DNA of 64,000 nucleotides. Source: Phorcus lineatus (Eukaryota > Mollusca > Gastropoda > Trochida > Trochidae). The position numbers and the translations under genes were made by a program. The DNA lies in the NCBI GenBank assembly GCA_921293015.1, contig OV121081.1, positions 30,321,158-30,385,157 of the forward strand, in the 5' to 3' direction. Under the pieces are notes generated by a model. That model was not told where the DNA came from, did no database searches, and was given only the letters and a program-made list of their open reading frames with translations. This document shows positions 26,201 to 36,601 of the stretch, piece after piece; the stretch's first letter is position 1; the number at the start of each line of letters is the position of its first letter.

Positions 26201-26527
26201 CTCAAATTCATAAAAGGTGTTGAGTCTATTAACTTTTAAACGGCAAAAAAGTATTTAGCTTTATACATCACACTTTTTTCTCTTGATAATCAGGTTGAGT
26301 AATGAGATGTTTTACCCTTAAAGAAAATATATTTTCATTATGATTAAAAATGGGGGCTAATTTAAACAAAAAGAACATCCAGAATACATGCCACTGTGCC
26401 TTTAATTGCAAATATTTTCCAGATCCACCTGAAACAGTTTGACAACACTCAGTACCATGCCAAGGAAATCAGTCCTGAGGAGCAGGAGCTGTTTAACAGT
26501 TACGACAAAAATGGGAATGAGACATAA
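14300..26527 (+). CDS. SPG21: Maspardin (alpha/beta-hydrolase-fold protein)
   Basis: Coding exons: 14300-14377, 18907-19068, 20278-20358, 21669-21814, 22913-23021, 23485-23592, 25001-25141 and 26423-26527. Together they give 309 residues; human maspardin has 308. Conserved blocks include IVVDDD, SLYDAGPR-like and [16 protein letters not shown], the elbow [15 protein letters not shown] (Ser114), [11 protein letters not shown], and [20 protein letters not shown]. The family binds CD4 and acts in endosomal/trans-Golgi trafficking; loss of the human gene causes Mast syndrome. The elbow serine is kept, but the family is generally regarded as non-catalytic. The first coding exon probably starts at acceptor 14210, with a nine-codon upstream ORF at 14225. 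The tail after ISPEEQE is poorly conserved. A polyadenylation signal, AATAAA, lies at 26730. Confidence 0.95.
14425..14998 (-). mobile_element. TTAA-flanked MITE, copy 1
   Basis: Terminal inverted repeats begin AGTCATAGTCTCATTTTTG and continue AAGGCAA; TTAA is present on both sides (14421-14424 and 14999-15002). Length is 574 bp. It starts only 47 bp after the SPG21 exon ending at 14377. The minus strand has a 68-codon ORF at 14547-14753 that is also open in copy 2. The strand given is that of the ORF. Confidence 0.9.
15003..18906 (+). other. Rest of SPG21 intron 1
   Basis: AT-rich intron with no exon or RNA gene I can support. A GC-richer patch lies at about 17200-17340. Other SPG21 introns hold MITE copy 2, a SINE and a foldback element, listed separately; the intron 20359-21668 shows a C-rich run near 20600-20640 and nothing else. 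Confidence 0.5.
19643..20219 (+). mobile_element. TTAA-flanked MITE, copy 2
   Basis: Same family as 14425-14998 but inverted: TTAA at 19639-19642 and 20220-20223, ends AGTCATAGTCTCGTTTTTGC and CAAAAATGAGACTATGACT. Length is 577 bp. The ORF at 19891-20097 matches the copy 1 ORF at 61 of 68 residues. It lies in the second SPG21 coding intron, ending 58 bp before the exon at 20278. Confidence 0.9.
22505..22825 (+). mobile_element. tRNA-derived SINE
   Basis: The head has an RNA polymerase III box A (TAGCGCAGTGGTAAGTGCG, from 22513) and box B (GGTTCGAATTC, about 22557), spaced as in a tRNA. The body continues through a GC-richer segment to a CACCAACTCACCCCACCTC tail. There is no acceptor-stem pairing strong enough to call a working tRNA. 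It sits in an SPG21 intron, in sense orientation. Confidence 0.8.
23160..23300. repeat. Dispersed repeat, copy 1 of a pair
   Basis: Shares CTCTCCACAAAG-CTGACAACAGCCT and the following segment with 52400-52600 in an ANKLE1 intron. Both copies are diverged and of unknown class. Confidence 0.55.
23980..24120. repeat. Near-perfect 63-bp-arm hairpin
   Basis: The left arm, 23980-24042, starts GGATTGTTTTACATTTTTTG; the right arm, 24056-24120, is its reverse complement with one 2-nt indel. The loop is 13 nt (GTAGCGTAGCGGA). A further stretch to about 24766 ends in TTTTGTAATTAT, the inverse of ATAATTACAAAA at 24123, so a foldback element of about 790 bp is plausible. It lies in the SPG21 intron 23593-25000. 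Confidence 0.85.
25440..26350. repeat. Probable interspersed repeat in SPG21 last intron
   Basis: Starts with GGCTCATCTGGCCTGAAAGG and a short run of CCGTCCATC-type units (about 25487-25520), then AT-rich sequence with paired segments. The class is not known and the boundaries are loose. Confidence 0.35.
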
Positions 26528-29500
26528 ACACTGTTGCCATGACGACCTTACCTGCAATTCCGACTCGTCTTTCACATTCCTTGGCAGGCATTGGCGATCC
26601 TGCAAAAATTTGATGGACAAAGAAATTGATTGCTTTATCATGTTATTTCATTTGATCATTTTATGTTTGTTTTTTTGCCGCATATAGTCTTATTTTCCAA
26701 AGTTTCATATTCTTAAATGTAAGTTTGATAATAAAATTTAGATTGATTTTTAAAGCTTTCCCTTGATTATAGGCAATATTCTAACAAAATCCACTAAGCA
26801 GTCTTTTCCTCTTTTGGTATTTTCTTCCCACGTAACCTGTTATAAAAGGACAATATTTCTCTGTTCTTGCTTAATCACCTAGCTACAAATTTGCAACACG
26901 GATAAACTCCACGATCTATCCAATCAACAGTAATCTTACATCTCATACTGACTTTTGCTCCTGAAATATATGTGTGAAATAAGTGCACATAGCAAATGAC
27001 CTCCTGTTTTCCCAACAATTACCAGATCAGACCAAATGCTGATTGCACAACTCATTTTGATTGTAATCAATCAGGACTCTCCTTGTTTTTTAAGAAACAG
27101 AATTCCACTTGTAACAGTGGTTCCTGGGGAAGAAATGAGCTGGGTATCGATTGGTTGAGAGGAACCCAAATTAATTCCCTCAACAGCAGTAGCTACTTGG
27201 CTTTACTCTTTTGACTCAGTGTGTGAAGAGTTAAAGTGACACAGAGTATGTTTCATTAATTTTTTATGTAGTTATATGTATCTCTTGAATGCTAAAATTA
27301 TGACATTTTCTTGTTTTTGACTGTAAATTAAAAACGACCATCTGAAAGTAAAAAAGTCGAAATTCTGCGTCCAATGTACATGTATATTAGTTAAATGACC
27401 TACTTATCAACCTATATTTCACATTATGTCTGCTATGAATAAATTTCAAAATTCCTTTTTAGTCATTGACGCACGCCATTGTCCTGTTTTCGATAAAAAA
27501 TCTCGACTTTTTTCCCTGTTTGTTGTCACTATGGTAACTGATAAGCACTGCAATGTTAATTTTGAGGAACTACCACTACTTGTCAATGAAATAAAAACAT
27601 TTATGAAGTTTGACATATTTGACCTTAACAACTTACTCTGTGTCCTTTTAATACTAGTTTTGCAAATTTTGATCATAGAACAAGAATGCTTGGATATGTG
27701 TTTAAAATTATTTCATCCTAAACCTTTAAATCATTGACATCAGCATTGTTGAGTGGCTAATTCAAACAATATAGTGAGTGCATGATGATTTGGTGATTGT
27801 TCAGATGAGTGAAAAGAATTTGAAAGGCATTTAGAAGTGGAATTTATTTTAAACGTGAGCATGAGGTTATTTCACATGTTTCACAATGTAGTAAGCTAAC
27901 AGGTCAAATCATCTTTTTTTTTATAATAAAAAAATATTGCTATTGGAGTGGATGATACATACTTTTTGTTAACATTTTTAATCATGAAAGTCATTATTTC
28001 TAAAAATAAAAATGACAAGCATGAAGTCAAACTGTCTTTTATCTATTGTTGGCATTGTTTTCTAGCTTTATAATTGATATACTTGAAAATCAATAATTGA
28101 AAAGGTATTCTTGTGTTTGGTTGTGTATATATCATTCATAATATGACAAGTTTTTAAGGATATACAACTTTAATACATTGATGCAATGTTTTTGTACGGA
28201 CCCTCATGCTGTTTTAGCATGCATGCATGATATCACGATCTGTAACAAAATATTGTTTCTCTGTGATAAAGAAGTTTTATATCGATTAAGACTTGTCAAA
28301 GTGGGATCATGAAATATTATATGTATGGCTTTTTTTCTATTTCCCGCCAATAACTTATAATTCATTTAATTGTTGAACAACATTTTTTAATTATAACTTG
28401 TTAAGTTGAACTTTTATAGATGTATATCAGCTTCCCTACTACAAATTATGTCTTTTATAACCTGTTGATGTGGAAGTGTGGATTGTTTATTTGTTATATG
28501 TGAATAATATAATTTGTTAATAATCTTGATGTTTAAAGTGTTTTAAAATATACTTCAACAAGCAAAAGATGACTTTTAATATTGTAATTACAAACTTAAT
28601 TTAACATGTAAAGAAACATATATATTTCACCCGTTGAGAATTGTTTTTTGTAAGAGTGGGAAATTTTTTTATCTGTAAATCACTAAGCGAAAGATGAATT
28701 ATCATGATGATCATTTAATGCAAAATAACAAATTTGATTTTGAGTGTAAAATGAACAAGCATTTCACCCTTTTGATAAATGTTCCTCTATATCTAAAATT
28801 ATTCATATACATAGTACACATTTGAAAGTAAGTTCGATGTTGAATTTTCACTAAATGGGCAGTGTGCAATTTGAATAAGAAAAGTTATTTTCATATTTTG
28901 TGTAAATCAAAAAGTTTTATTTTGAATAATCATTTAACTTTGCTCAAAGCTTTCTGGAGCTCCGAAGCAGACTGTGCTTGCTTGTAAGGTGATACAATTA
29001 TATGTAAAATAATGGTAATAGCTTATACAATATAGTGGTCAGTGGAGTTTTTTTCCACCAATAATGTAAGTGAAATTGAGCCTTTTCAAATACTAAAGCA
29101 ATCACCAATCACTCAAAAGCTTGTCCATTGTGTCTTAGGTTCATGCATCACAAGTGGTGATTGAGCCTTACCGGTACTTCATTGATTGATGCAGGAATGA
29201 CTTGAAATCATACTCATGTAATAAATTAGTATCAAATTAGGAGGTTGTATGTTTATAAAAACTGTTGTAAATATGAAATATTTTTTTAATATCACTTGTG
29301 TTGATAATATTTGTGTACTAAACCTATGCATGTTAATTCGATCAGGGTGTAAATCATTTTCAAATGTGTATATGATGAACTTGCTAGATGAGCATTTCAG
29401 TCATGAATTTGTGACTTAAATAAAAAATCCAAAAGACATACATGTCTTTGTTACTTGTTACCGCGAACCCTCTCTGCTGATAGCACCAAGTGGCAAGCAC

Positions 29501-30917
29501 TTTTCTGTTTACATTTCAAGTAGGTAAGAATCTCTGTGACAGGGCCCCGGGCCATGAGATTGCTTGCATTTAATTTACCATTAGATTAAAAAATTCACAT
29601 GTCCCAAAGGTTATCAGTGATGTAGTTTGTCAAGAACACTGACCAATTTGAGGCCAACTGGCTCAGTAAATTGACAAAATAAAGGCAAAAAGTCCTAATT
29701 TTGATAGAAATCCATACAATAGAACAAATTATAGTAGATGTCTGATAGATTATACAAGAACTATTCAATAAATTGGATGAGGTTTTGGCTTCTTTAGGTG
29801 ATTAAGGCAATGTTTCAAAGTTTCATAAACTATAAATTGTGATATATTTGGCACTTAAAGATACTTATGTAAATATTTCAAGTTTTTTAAAAAGATAATT
29901 TTTTTCAACTAAAAGGTCTCCAGAAAAGGGTAGAACTTGTCAAAGATTCTTAGGAATTAACTTAATATAGCCTAGGTATGTTTTGCGAATGAACAACTGA
30001 AAAACAATATTTTTAAGACAGTCTTATTAATATGAAAAGTCTGGTTTAATCTGATTGAATTCAAATCAATCTCTACCGATTTCTGTCAGACCATTGATAG
30101 TGACAATATAGACCCAATATAAGACCAGGGAATGAATCGATTTGATTTCAATGATATTGAAGTCCGTCTTGAGGTCTGAAAAATTTGGTGACCAGAACGT
30201 AATTGGACAGACAGTGAAATAAAGTTTGATTGTACAGATAACAAGACTTTATATTTTACTTGGTCAGACATTATACATTATTTGACTTGTCTGCTGCAGT
30301 TGTTTTTAAAATGACTTGTGGAAGACATTTTTATCTTATCTCCTTTCAGTTGTAAGCAAGGACCTTGTCTGGGTTACAATTTTTAAAGCTTAGGAATATT
30401 AGTATCATATTTTGGTATTTCTGTGTATTCTCATTTTATGTGGCTAGATTAATTTAATGTCACCTTTAGTATTAAGGTGTAAAATGACAATTGTAGGCTT
30501 TTATTTTATATTTCAAAGGTGAGTTTTAAGAGCAAATGTTAAAGAGTTTGTAAAACCAAGTTCAATTGGAGAAAGTCATCTAACTGCAAGCTAATTTCAA
30601 GGCAGTAGGGGTTGTTTGTTTGGGTTGATAGCAGGGTAGACGGGCCTCCCACCATATCCATTATGTTTCTCTCTTGGTGCTGAATACATGTGAATAGTAT
30701 TGTCTGCTTCTGAGAACAGATAGATCTTCATAATTGGCAATTATAACTTTAGACTACATGCAGTATAGATATGAAAGAGTGGTGTTACTATGACAGTAGT
30801 GATATCTTAAATATCCTGCAAAAAGAAAAATAACATTGTATCTCAATACCACTTTTATTCTATTTTCTTTCTCAATCACACATTGTTTGAAGGTTTTCAA
30901 AGATATCACAATAAATT
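26528..30917. other. SPG21 3' UTR and intergenic
   Basis: After the SPG21 stop there is an AATAAA at 26730. About 27234-27720 is a diverged copy of the element also seen at 12.3-12.8 kb, including ACGCACGCCATTGTCC. The rest, 27.8-30.9 kb, is AT-rich and shows nothing I can name. Confidence 0.5.
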
Positions 30918-31263
30918 CTATGGCAGAATTTTTCCATTTTTAGTTCCCTTCAATATTCTTTCAAATGGAGCAAGTCGATGTCGACCCTTCAAGAACCGCC
31001 TCCAAAGGGTATGAATTCCAGATTCGGAATAAAGTTTTTGATGAATTCCATGTTTATTTATCCTTTTCCAAGCACTTGGCTGATATGTATTCTTTTTCTT
31101 CCCTCTAACTGCCTGAACACACACTGTAGCCCATCGTTCTCCAGTGTGTGTTCCCCATCGTTCTCCAACCTTTGGACTGCCAACTCTTGACACACAACTG
31201 ACAAGTGTCCTCAATGATATAACAGACTGTGGTGATGCAACTTTCAGTGCTCGTGTGAATAAG
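30918..31263 (-). CDS. MRPL34: Mitochondrial ribosomal protein bL34m (main exon, 5' exon unresolved)
   Basis: The exon encodes a basic C-terminal domain with the bL34 signature: NTYQPSAWKRINKHG, then an S-G-I-HTLWRR segment and FLKGRHRL, ending at the stop at 30918. It is a component of the large mitoribosomal subunit. Upstream residues are Ser/Arg/Val-rich, as in a mitochondrial targeting region, and contain a small repeat (GERWGTHTGERWA). No ATG occurs in frame in this exon, so an upstream exon is needed. Acceptor options are 31263 and 31226. A 14-codon ATG exon at 33150-33191 with a GTAAGC donor would fit acceptor 31226 in phase 0, but this is speculative. A polyadenylation signal lies at 30854-30859. 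It is head-to-head with ABHD8, as in vertebrates. Confidence 0.88.
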
Positions 31264-31479
31264 CTGAAATGAAAGTCACATCATCACATTTCATCAATCA
31301 TCAATATGTAACAAGAAAAATCCCTGCATATTCCCAAAATGTTATGTTTTTAATTTAACATTTCATTAATGAAATTATCAATATTTAATGATCATCTGTA
31401 TCATGACATAAATAAACCATTGCAAAACCATTTATAATTATATTATTGTAAAATTTACTTGTTACGAGGTATATCATTA

Positions 31480-31990
31480 AAGGGAAGTAACTAGCCTAGT
31501 TCAACATGCCTACAAAATTGCAATCACGATGCGTAAAGTGATCATAACTCCTTGTTATAAGTAGTTGCTGAGAGATGCACAGGAAATTATTGATTGCGGA
31601 TAATTATATGTTTTACTTTTAAAGGGAATAGCTCAATAATAACCCTACCTCCACATGTTTCTAATTAAAAACGTAACTTTTCACTTCAATACATTATCTA
31701 CCACCGGACAGGTGCCCTCTGGCGCGTAGGAACTACTTTCCAAATGTGGATTTTTGGTATTAGATGCTATCATATTAAACCTCAAATAAATGTTTGTTAA
31801 ATAGTATTATCGATGTAATAACATTTGGTAAGTTGACTGTAAAACTATGCATGTAGACTGTACATTGAAGCACTTGCACATATAGCACTTGATAACGAAC
31901 TATTTTCAGGAAGAAGTTTGACACAATTCGGAAGTAGCATTTCGGCTAAACCTAGAGATGCTGTAAACAACTTTGACAGTCATTGACGTA
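31480..31990. repeat. Diverged interspersed repeat
   Basis: Contains ACCGGACAGGTGCCCTCTGG and ATTAAAGGGAAGTAACTAG, resembling pieces of the elements at 12.3-12.8 and 32.4-32.9 kb in inverse orientation. The ends were not resolved. Confidence 0.35.
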
Positions 31991-32421
31991 ACGATGTTCA
32001 TCCTTTTAAAACAAGGCTTCAGATGGGAGTTTAAAGTATGTCATGTTTCTATTGTCAATCATCTGTATATACATTATACACTTTTGATATTTATTGTATA
32101 CGATATGAAACCAAACATTAGAGTTAGATCACGAAACTTAATCGCCAATTTCTGTTTAAATTTTTTTTTTTAGATAGGTCGTTATTAAGATAGCCAATAT
32201 TCTTATGGTCCTGTTTTACCCGAATAATAAGTTTTCTTAGGGAACATTAGATAAGATCTTTCTCATGCTGATGTTTCTAAATGATTATGAATTCACAAAT
32301 CTTTCATTCAAACATTGTTAGCAGGACGAGTTGGTAACATATATAGCCATGTTTTGAAAATGTATCAGTTTTAAGATATTATAAGTTAGCATGGTTCCAC
32401 AAGTTTGATATGGTTATTTAA

Positions 32422-32871
32422 AGAGCCACTCCGTGAGATGTTGGAGTCATATATGCCAAACTTAATCAATGGTGTCATTTGATCGCGAAGTATCGACTGT
32501 TACCAAAAAGACACAGTTTAAAACAGTGACAATATGAAGGTAGAACATCTCAATTATGATCGAAAACCGGACAGTGGTGCGCATCAAATAGGCAAACATA
32601 ATTTTGGGAATTTATCTAAAACAGCCAGGAGGGCAGTTAGGAGTCGATAGTGTTTCTAAGGTTATATAACTAGTATCCACGTATATTGGACATGATACAC
32701 CTCTGTGCATTTAAAAGGCTGTTTTTAGATGTTCATAGAAAACAAGTATTTGTAATAAATATGTCTTTTAGACACGAAAAATTTAGATGTTTTGATTTTA
32801 TATCACCACATATGACATTTAGGTTTGTATCAAAGGTAAATAATATTTTACGAAAATCACGGAGTGGCTCT
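32422..32871. mobile_element. TTAA-flanked MITE, second family
   Basis: The ends are perfect inverted repeats, AGAGCCACTCCGTGA and TCACGGAGTGGCTCT, with TTAA on both sides (32418-32421 and 32872-32875). Length is 450 bp. Inside it carries GATCGAAAACCGGACAGTGG, shared in inverse orientation with the 12.5-kb element. It lies between MRPL34 and ABHD8, so it may sit close to their shared promoter. Confidence 0.85.
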
Positions 32872-33432
32872 TTAACATGTGTCAGAGCTAAATATCAAGC
32901 AGGCATCAAAGGACACTGACAGGTTGGTTTGAGAGTATAATATGAAGAAAGAGTGATGATATTTGAATCTCCAGCTAGCTGATGACAGCCTCGATGCTAG
33001 CGAGCATTTTTTACTTATCGAGTTTTTTTAGTGTTTAATGTTTAATTTTAGTAGGAGCTTTCCTGTTCTAGCGTGGTTTTTACAACATGGCTTAATTTCT
33101 GGGAAAATGAACTTAACGTGTAACAGTACAGCAAACCAGCGTAGCTTACCAAACAGTGGGACAAAGGAGAGATCACTCTTAGCAAATGCATGTGACACAG
33201 TTTAACATAGAAAAATTTAGCTATGGCACGAGACCGGTTTTAGTCAGTGAGTTGCCTACATTGCTGGTCAAGTCGAAAGCATACATTGAAATATTTGTTG
33301 AATATTTCGTTTATGATCAATGGTCAAACTAACAAGACATGTAGTCTTTTCTATACATGTATTTCTTTTTATTTCAGTGTTTGCTCATGATCATTAGCTG
33401 TTAAAGGGAGATTTCTCCCTAGAGAACAAAAA

Positions 33433-36400
33433 ATGACTGGGGGAGGTGGTGGGTGCTGCTATGGAAGAAGAAATAAGGTGTGTCCAACTCCAGGAACAGA
33501 ATCTGAGTATCAGATTGTTGAGGTGAGACCAAAACGACGCTTGAGGATACGACACATCAATCCAGTTCCCAGAGATGAAAAATTTGAAAAAGAAATGGAA
33601 ACCTATCTTACGTATCGACGACAAGGATACCCCAGCAGTCTTGTTTCAAGTGGACCCTTGGTTCTGCCAAAGAAACCTGTTGTGAACTATCGACCAGACG
33701 GCCCTGTTGGTGATTTTTTGCCAAATGCACCCATTCCCTCTGATGTCAGAGTTACTCAGTTACTAGATGGACAAGCAACAGGTTTGATATCAAAGGAGTC
33801 AACATTTAGTAATAGTTCTCCTATGCAAACTGATGTTCACTCTGCATCAAATGTGTTTGTAACAATGAATTCAGCATCATCATTTCAAGGTCAAGGTCAA
33901 TCTGTTTCATATCATCAAGGTCAAGGTCAAACTGTTTTACATCAAGGTCACAGTCAAACTGTTTCAACATCCAAAAATCCTTTAGTTTCCAGTCATGATC
34001 TGTCAAAGGATAACAAAACTTCTGAAGTTGAATCAGCTAGTACACAACGAACATCTGGAAATGACAGTGTATTGTTCTTCATACATGGAGTTGGGGGTTC
34101 AAGTGATATATGGACCCCACAGTTAGAATATTTTTCTAATGAAGGGTATGAGATTATTGCTCCTGATCTTATTGGACATGGTTTCAGTGATACTCCGTCA
34201 AATGCCAAGGCTTATCATTTTGATGAAATTCTTGCTGACGTGGAAGAAATATTTGACAAGTATTGCAAAAGGAAGAATGTCATCATTGCACATTCCTATG
34301 GGTAAGTGATCAGGTGGGTCTATTGGTAAGTAAGTTACATCAGATATTTGTTATATTTGAAATTGAATTGAATCTATTATGTTTTGTTTCTATTATTTGA
34401 CAACATTTGGCTTCGAAAGCATCCATCATCAACATATTTTTGTTTCTTAAATCAGTTTGCCCCATCTCTTCAGCTTTTAAAGAATACAAATATCCTGACT
34501 ATCTCTAGACAGGAAGATGCAACATGGGTTCAGTAAAAAGAATTATTATGTCGAAGGACATATGTTTCAGGTGCTCGTTTGCGGCAGTGCTAGGAAGACG
34601 AAGAGCTCGCCGAGTGTCCAAGTTAGTCCTAATAAGTGGAGGTGGGCCCACCCCTCTTAACCCCCAACCTGGGGTCTTTTCTCTGCCTATCTGTGTCCTG
34701 GCCTGTGTCAGACCTTGTGTGGAGTGTGCTTTTAAGAGGTTATATTTTCCATCTACTTTTGACTGATCATCATGATCATGTTCAACTTCTCCAATTGTAG
34801 GCTTGTTTAATTTGCGGTAGTTACATCTATCAGAGGGGTACTAAATGTAATGTCGTGTATGTCATGGCCTGGTAGTTGAGTGGGTACACTGTTAGTACAA
34901 TTAGTGTGTTGCCTAGTATAAATCCCATAAGGGACTTGACCCAAAGAAATACAAGGGATTGCATAGGCATAGAAACTCAAGAGAGGGGCAGCCGACTCCC
35001 CATGTCATACAACAAGCCAGAAGTGTTATTTTTGGCACCAAAATCAATATCAAGAGACATAATCACGCCTCTGGAACTTGCATAGGCATGTTTTGGGGTC
35101 AATGGGACCAAAACAGAGAACTGAAGACATATTTGATAAAGCCTCATGTACATGCAAGACCACCCCCCTCCCCCCCACAAAATTCTAAGCATTCTTATGC
35201 CTATGGATTGTACTACTATGACAATAATTCATTGTGCAGGGCATCTACTCATTTAACCTGCTGCTAAAAACAAATAATTACTCTTGATAAAGTTGAATAC
35301 GTTTCATATAGTTCCATGTAAAACATCTAGAGTGAACATTGTATTGCAATATGTGTATTTTATGATCAACCATCTTTTAATAGTAGTTCATTATGCCTAA
35401 CTCATATAATGAATAGGACTGCAAACTTGGTCTAGTGCAAAGACACATAGTTATATGCTGAAATACTTTTATCAGGAGTGCATTTGTCCCCTCCAAGAAA
35501 CCTGTGTTGTCGCCACAAGAAGCGTTTGCAGTTCCGACGTATGTATTGAGGCACACGATGAACGGCCAGATCTGGCCTGATGGAGACGAACTCTACCACA
35601 ACTGGCTAATGTGTCCCACGCTACTGCTGTACGGTCTGCAAGATCAACTCATCTCCCTGCAGGAGGAGAAAGACATGGAACAGGTCACCTGCAGTTCTTT
35701 TATCTCCATTGGGTCAAGGGTTATATGTTGTGTATGAATTGGTTAAGGTGATAGTCTCTGCTTTGTCAGAGGTCTAACCAAAAGATGTTAAGAAATGGAA
35801 ATGATGCTTCTTTGTTGATACTGATTGGATACTAGGGACGGATGATTAAGATTAAGCAAGGAAATTGTTGTTTTGATACTAGGGACGGATGATTAAGATT
35901 AAGCAAGGAAATTGTTGTTTTGATACTAGGGACGGATAATTAAGATTAAGCAAGGAAATTGTTGTTTTGATACTAGGGACGGATGATTAAGATTAAGCAA
36001 GGAAATTGTTGTTTTGATACTAGGGACGGATGATTAAGATTAAGCAAGGAAATTGTTGTTTTGATACTAGGGACGGATGATTAAGATTAAGCAAGGAAAT
36101 TGTTGTTTTGATACTAGGGACGGATGATTAAGATTAAGCAAGGAAATTGTTGTTTTGATACTAGGGACGGATGATTAAGATTAAGCAAGGAAATTGTTGT
36201 TTTGATACTAGGGACGGATGATTAAGATTAAGCAAGGAAATTGTTGTTTTGATACTAGGGACGGATGATAAGGATCGATAAAGCAAAGAAATGTTACCTT
36301 AAATTTGCTTGGAATGATTATTTAATAAAAGTGTGAAGGTTTCCATAAAATTGTAATTTACTACTTTCAGGCAATATTCCAGTCGCGACTAGTGGTAATA

Positions 36401-36601
36401 GAGGATGCTAGTCACATGGTCATGATTGAAACCCCGAATGAAGTAAACCGCCTGGTGAAAGACTTCCTGTTCCAGTCATCACAGTTCCAGGAAGAGCCTA
36501 GCCCTGCCCACGATACACACGACTCACGGGAGGCGAGAACACTGAGTCGCCTCTCCACCAGGTCAACCAAATCAGCGAGAGGAAGTAAAACTATGAGATG
36601 A
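33433..36601 (+). CDS. ABHD8: ABHD8, alpha/beta hydrolase domain protein
   Basis: Coding exons: 33433-34301, 34571-34738, 35476-35683 and 36371-36601. They give 491 residues (human 439). The 5' UTR enters this exon at acceptor 33377. The N-terminal ~210 residues are low complexity, with QGQGQ-type repeats around residues 150-175. The hydrolase domain follows: oxyanion region FFIHGVGGSSDIW, PDLIGHG, nucleophile elbow IAHSYG (Ser288), GLQD (Asp402) and DASHMVM (His430), giving a complete Ser-Asp-His triad. The lid region keeps ISGGGPT and CVLACVRPCVE, as in ABHD8. The elbow has Ala where many hydrolases have Gly. The substrate is not established. The long coding first exon and Ser/Arg-rich tail are typical of poorly conserved ends. 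Confidence 0.94.
35828..36272. repeat. 47-bp minisatellite, nine copies plus a partial
   Basis: The unit begins GATACTAGGGACGGATGATT and continues AAGATTAAGCAAGGAAATTG TTGTTTT. Nine full copies start every 47 bp from 35828; a tenth partial begins at 36251. Copies are almost identical. It lies in the last ABHD8 intron, ending about 100 bp before the exon at 36371. Confidence 0.97.

Noticed and set aside
27426..27737. 103-codon plus-strand ORF
   Set aside because: Overlaps a diverged interspersed element (ACGCACGCCATTGTCC) and matches no family.
35828..36272. CRISPR-like regular repeats
   Set aside because: The units abut with no unique spacers, in a eukaryotic intron; it is a minisatellite.
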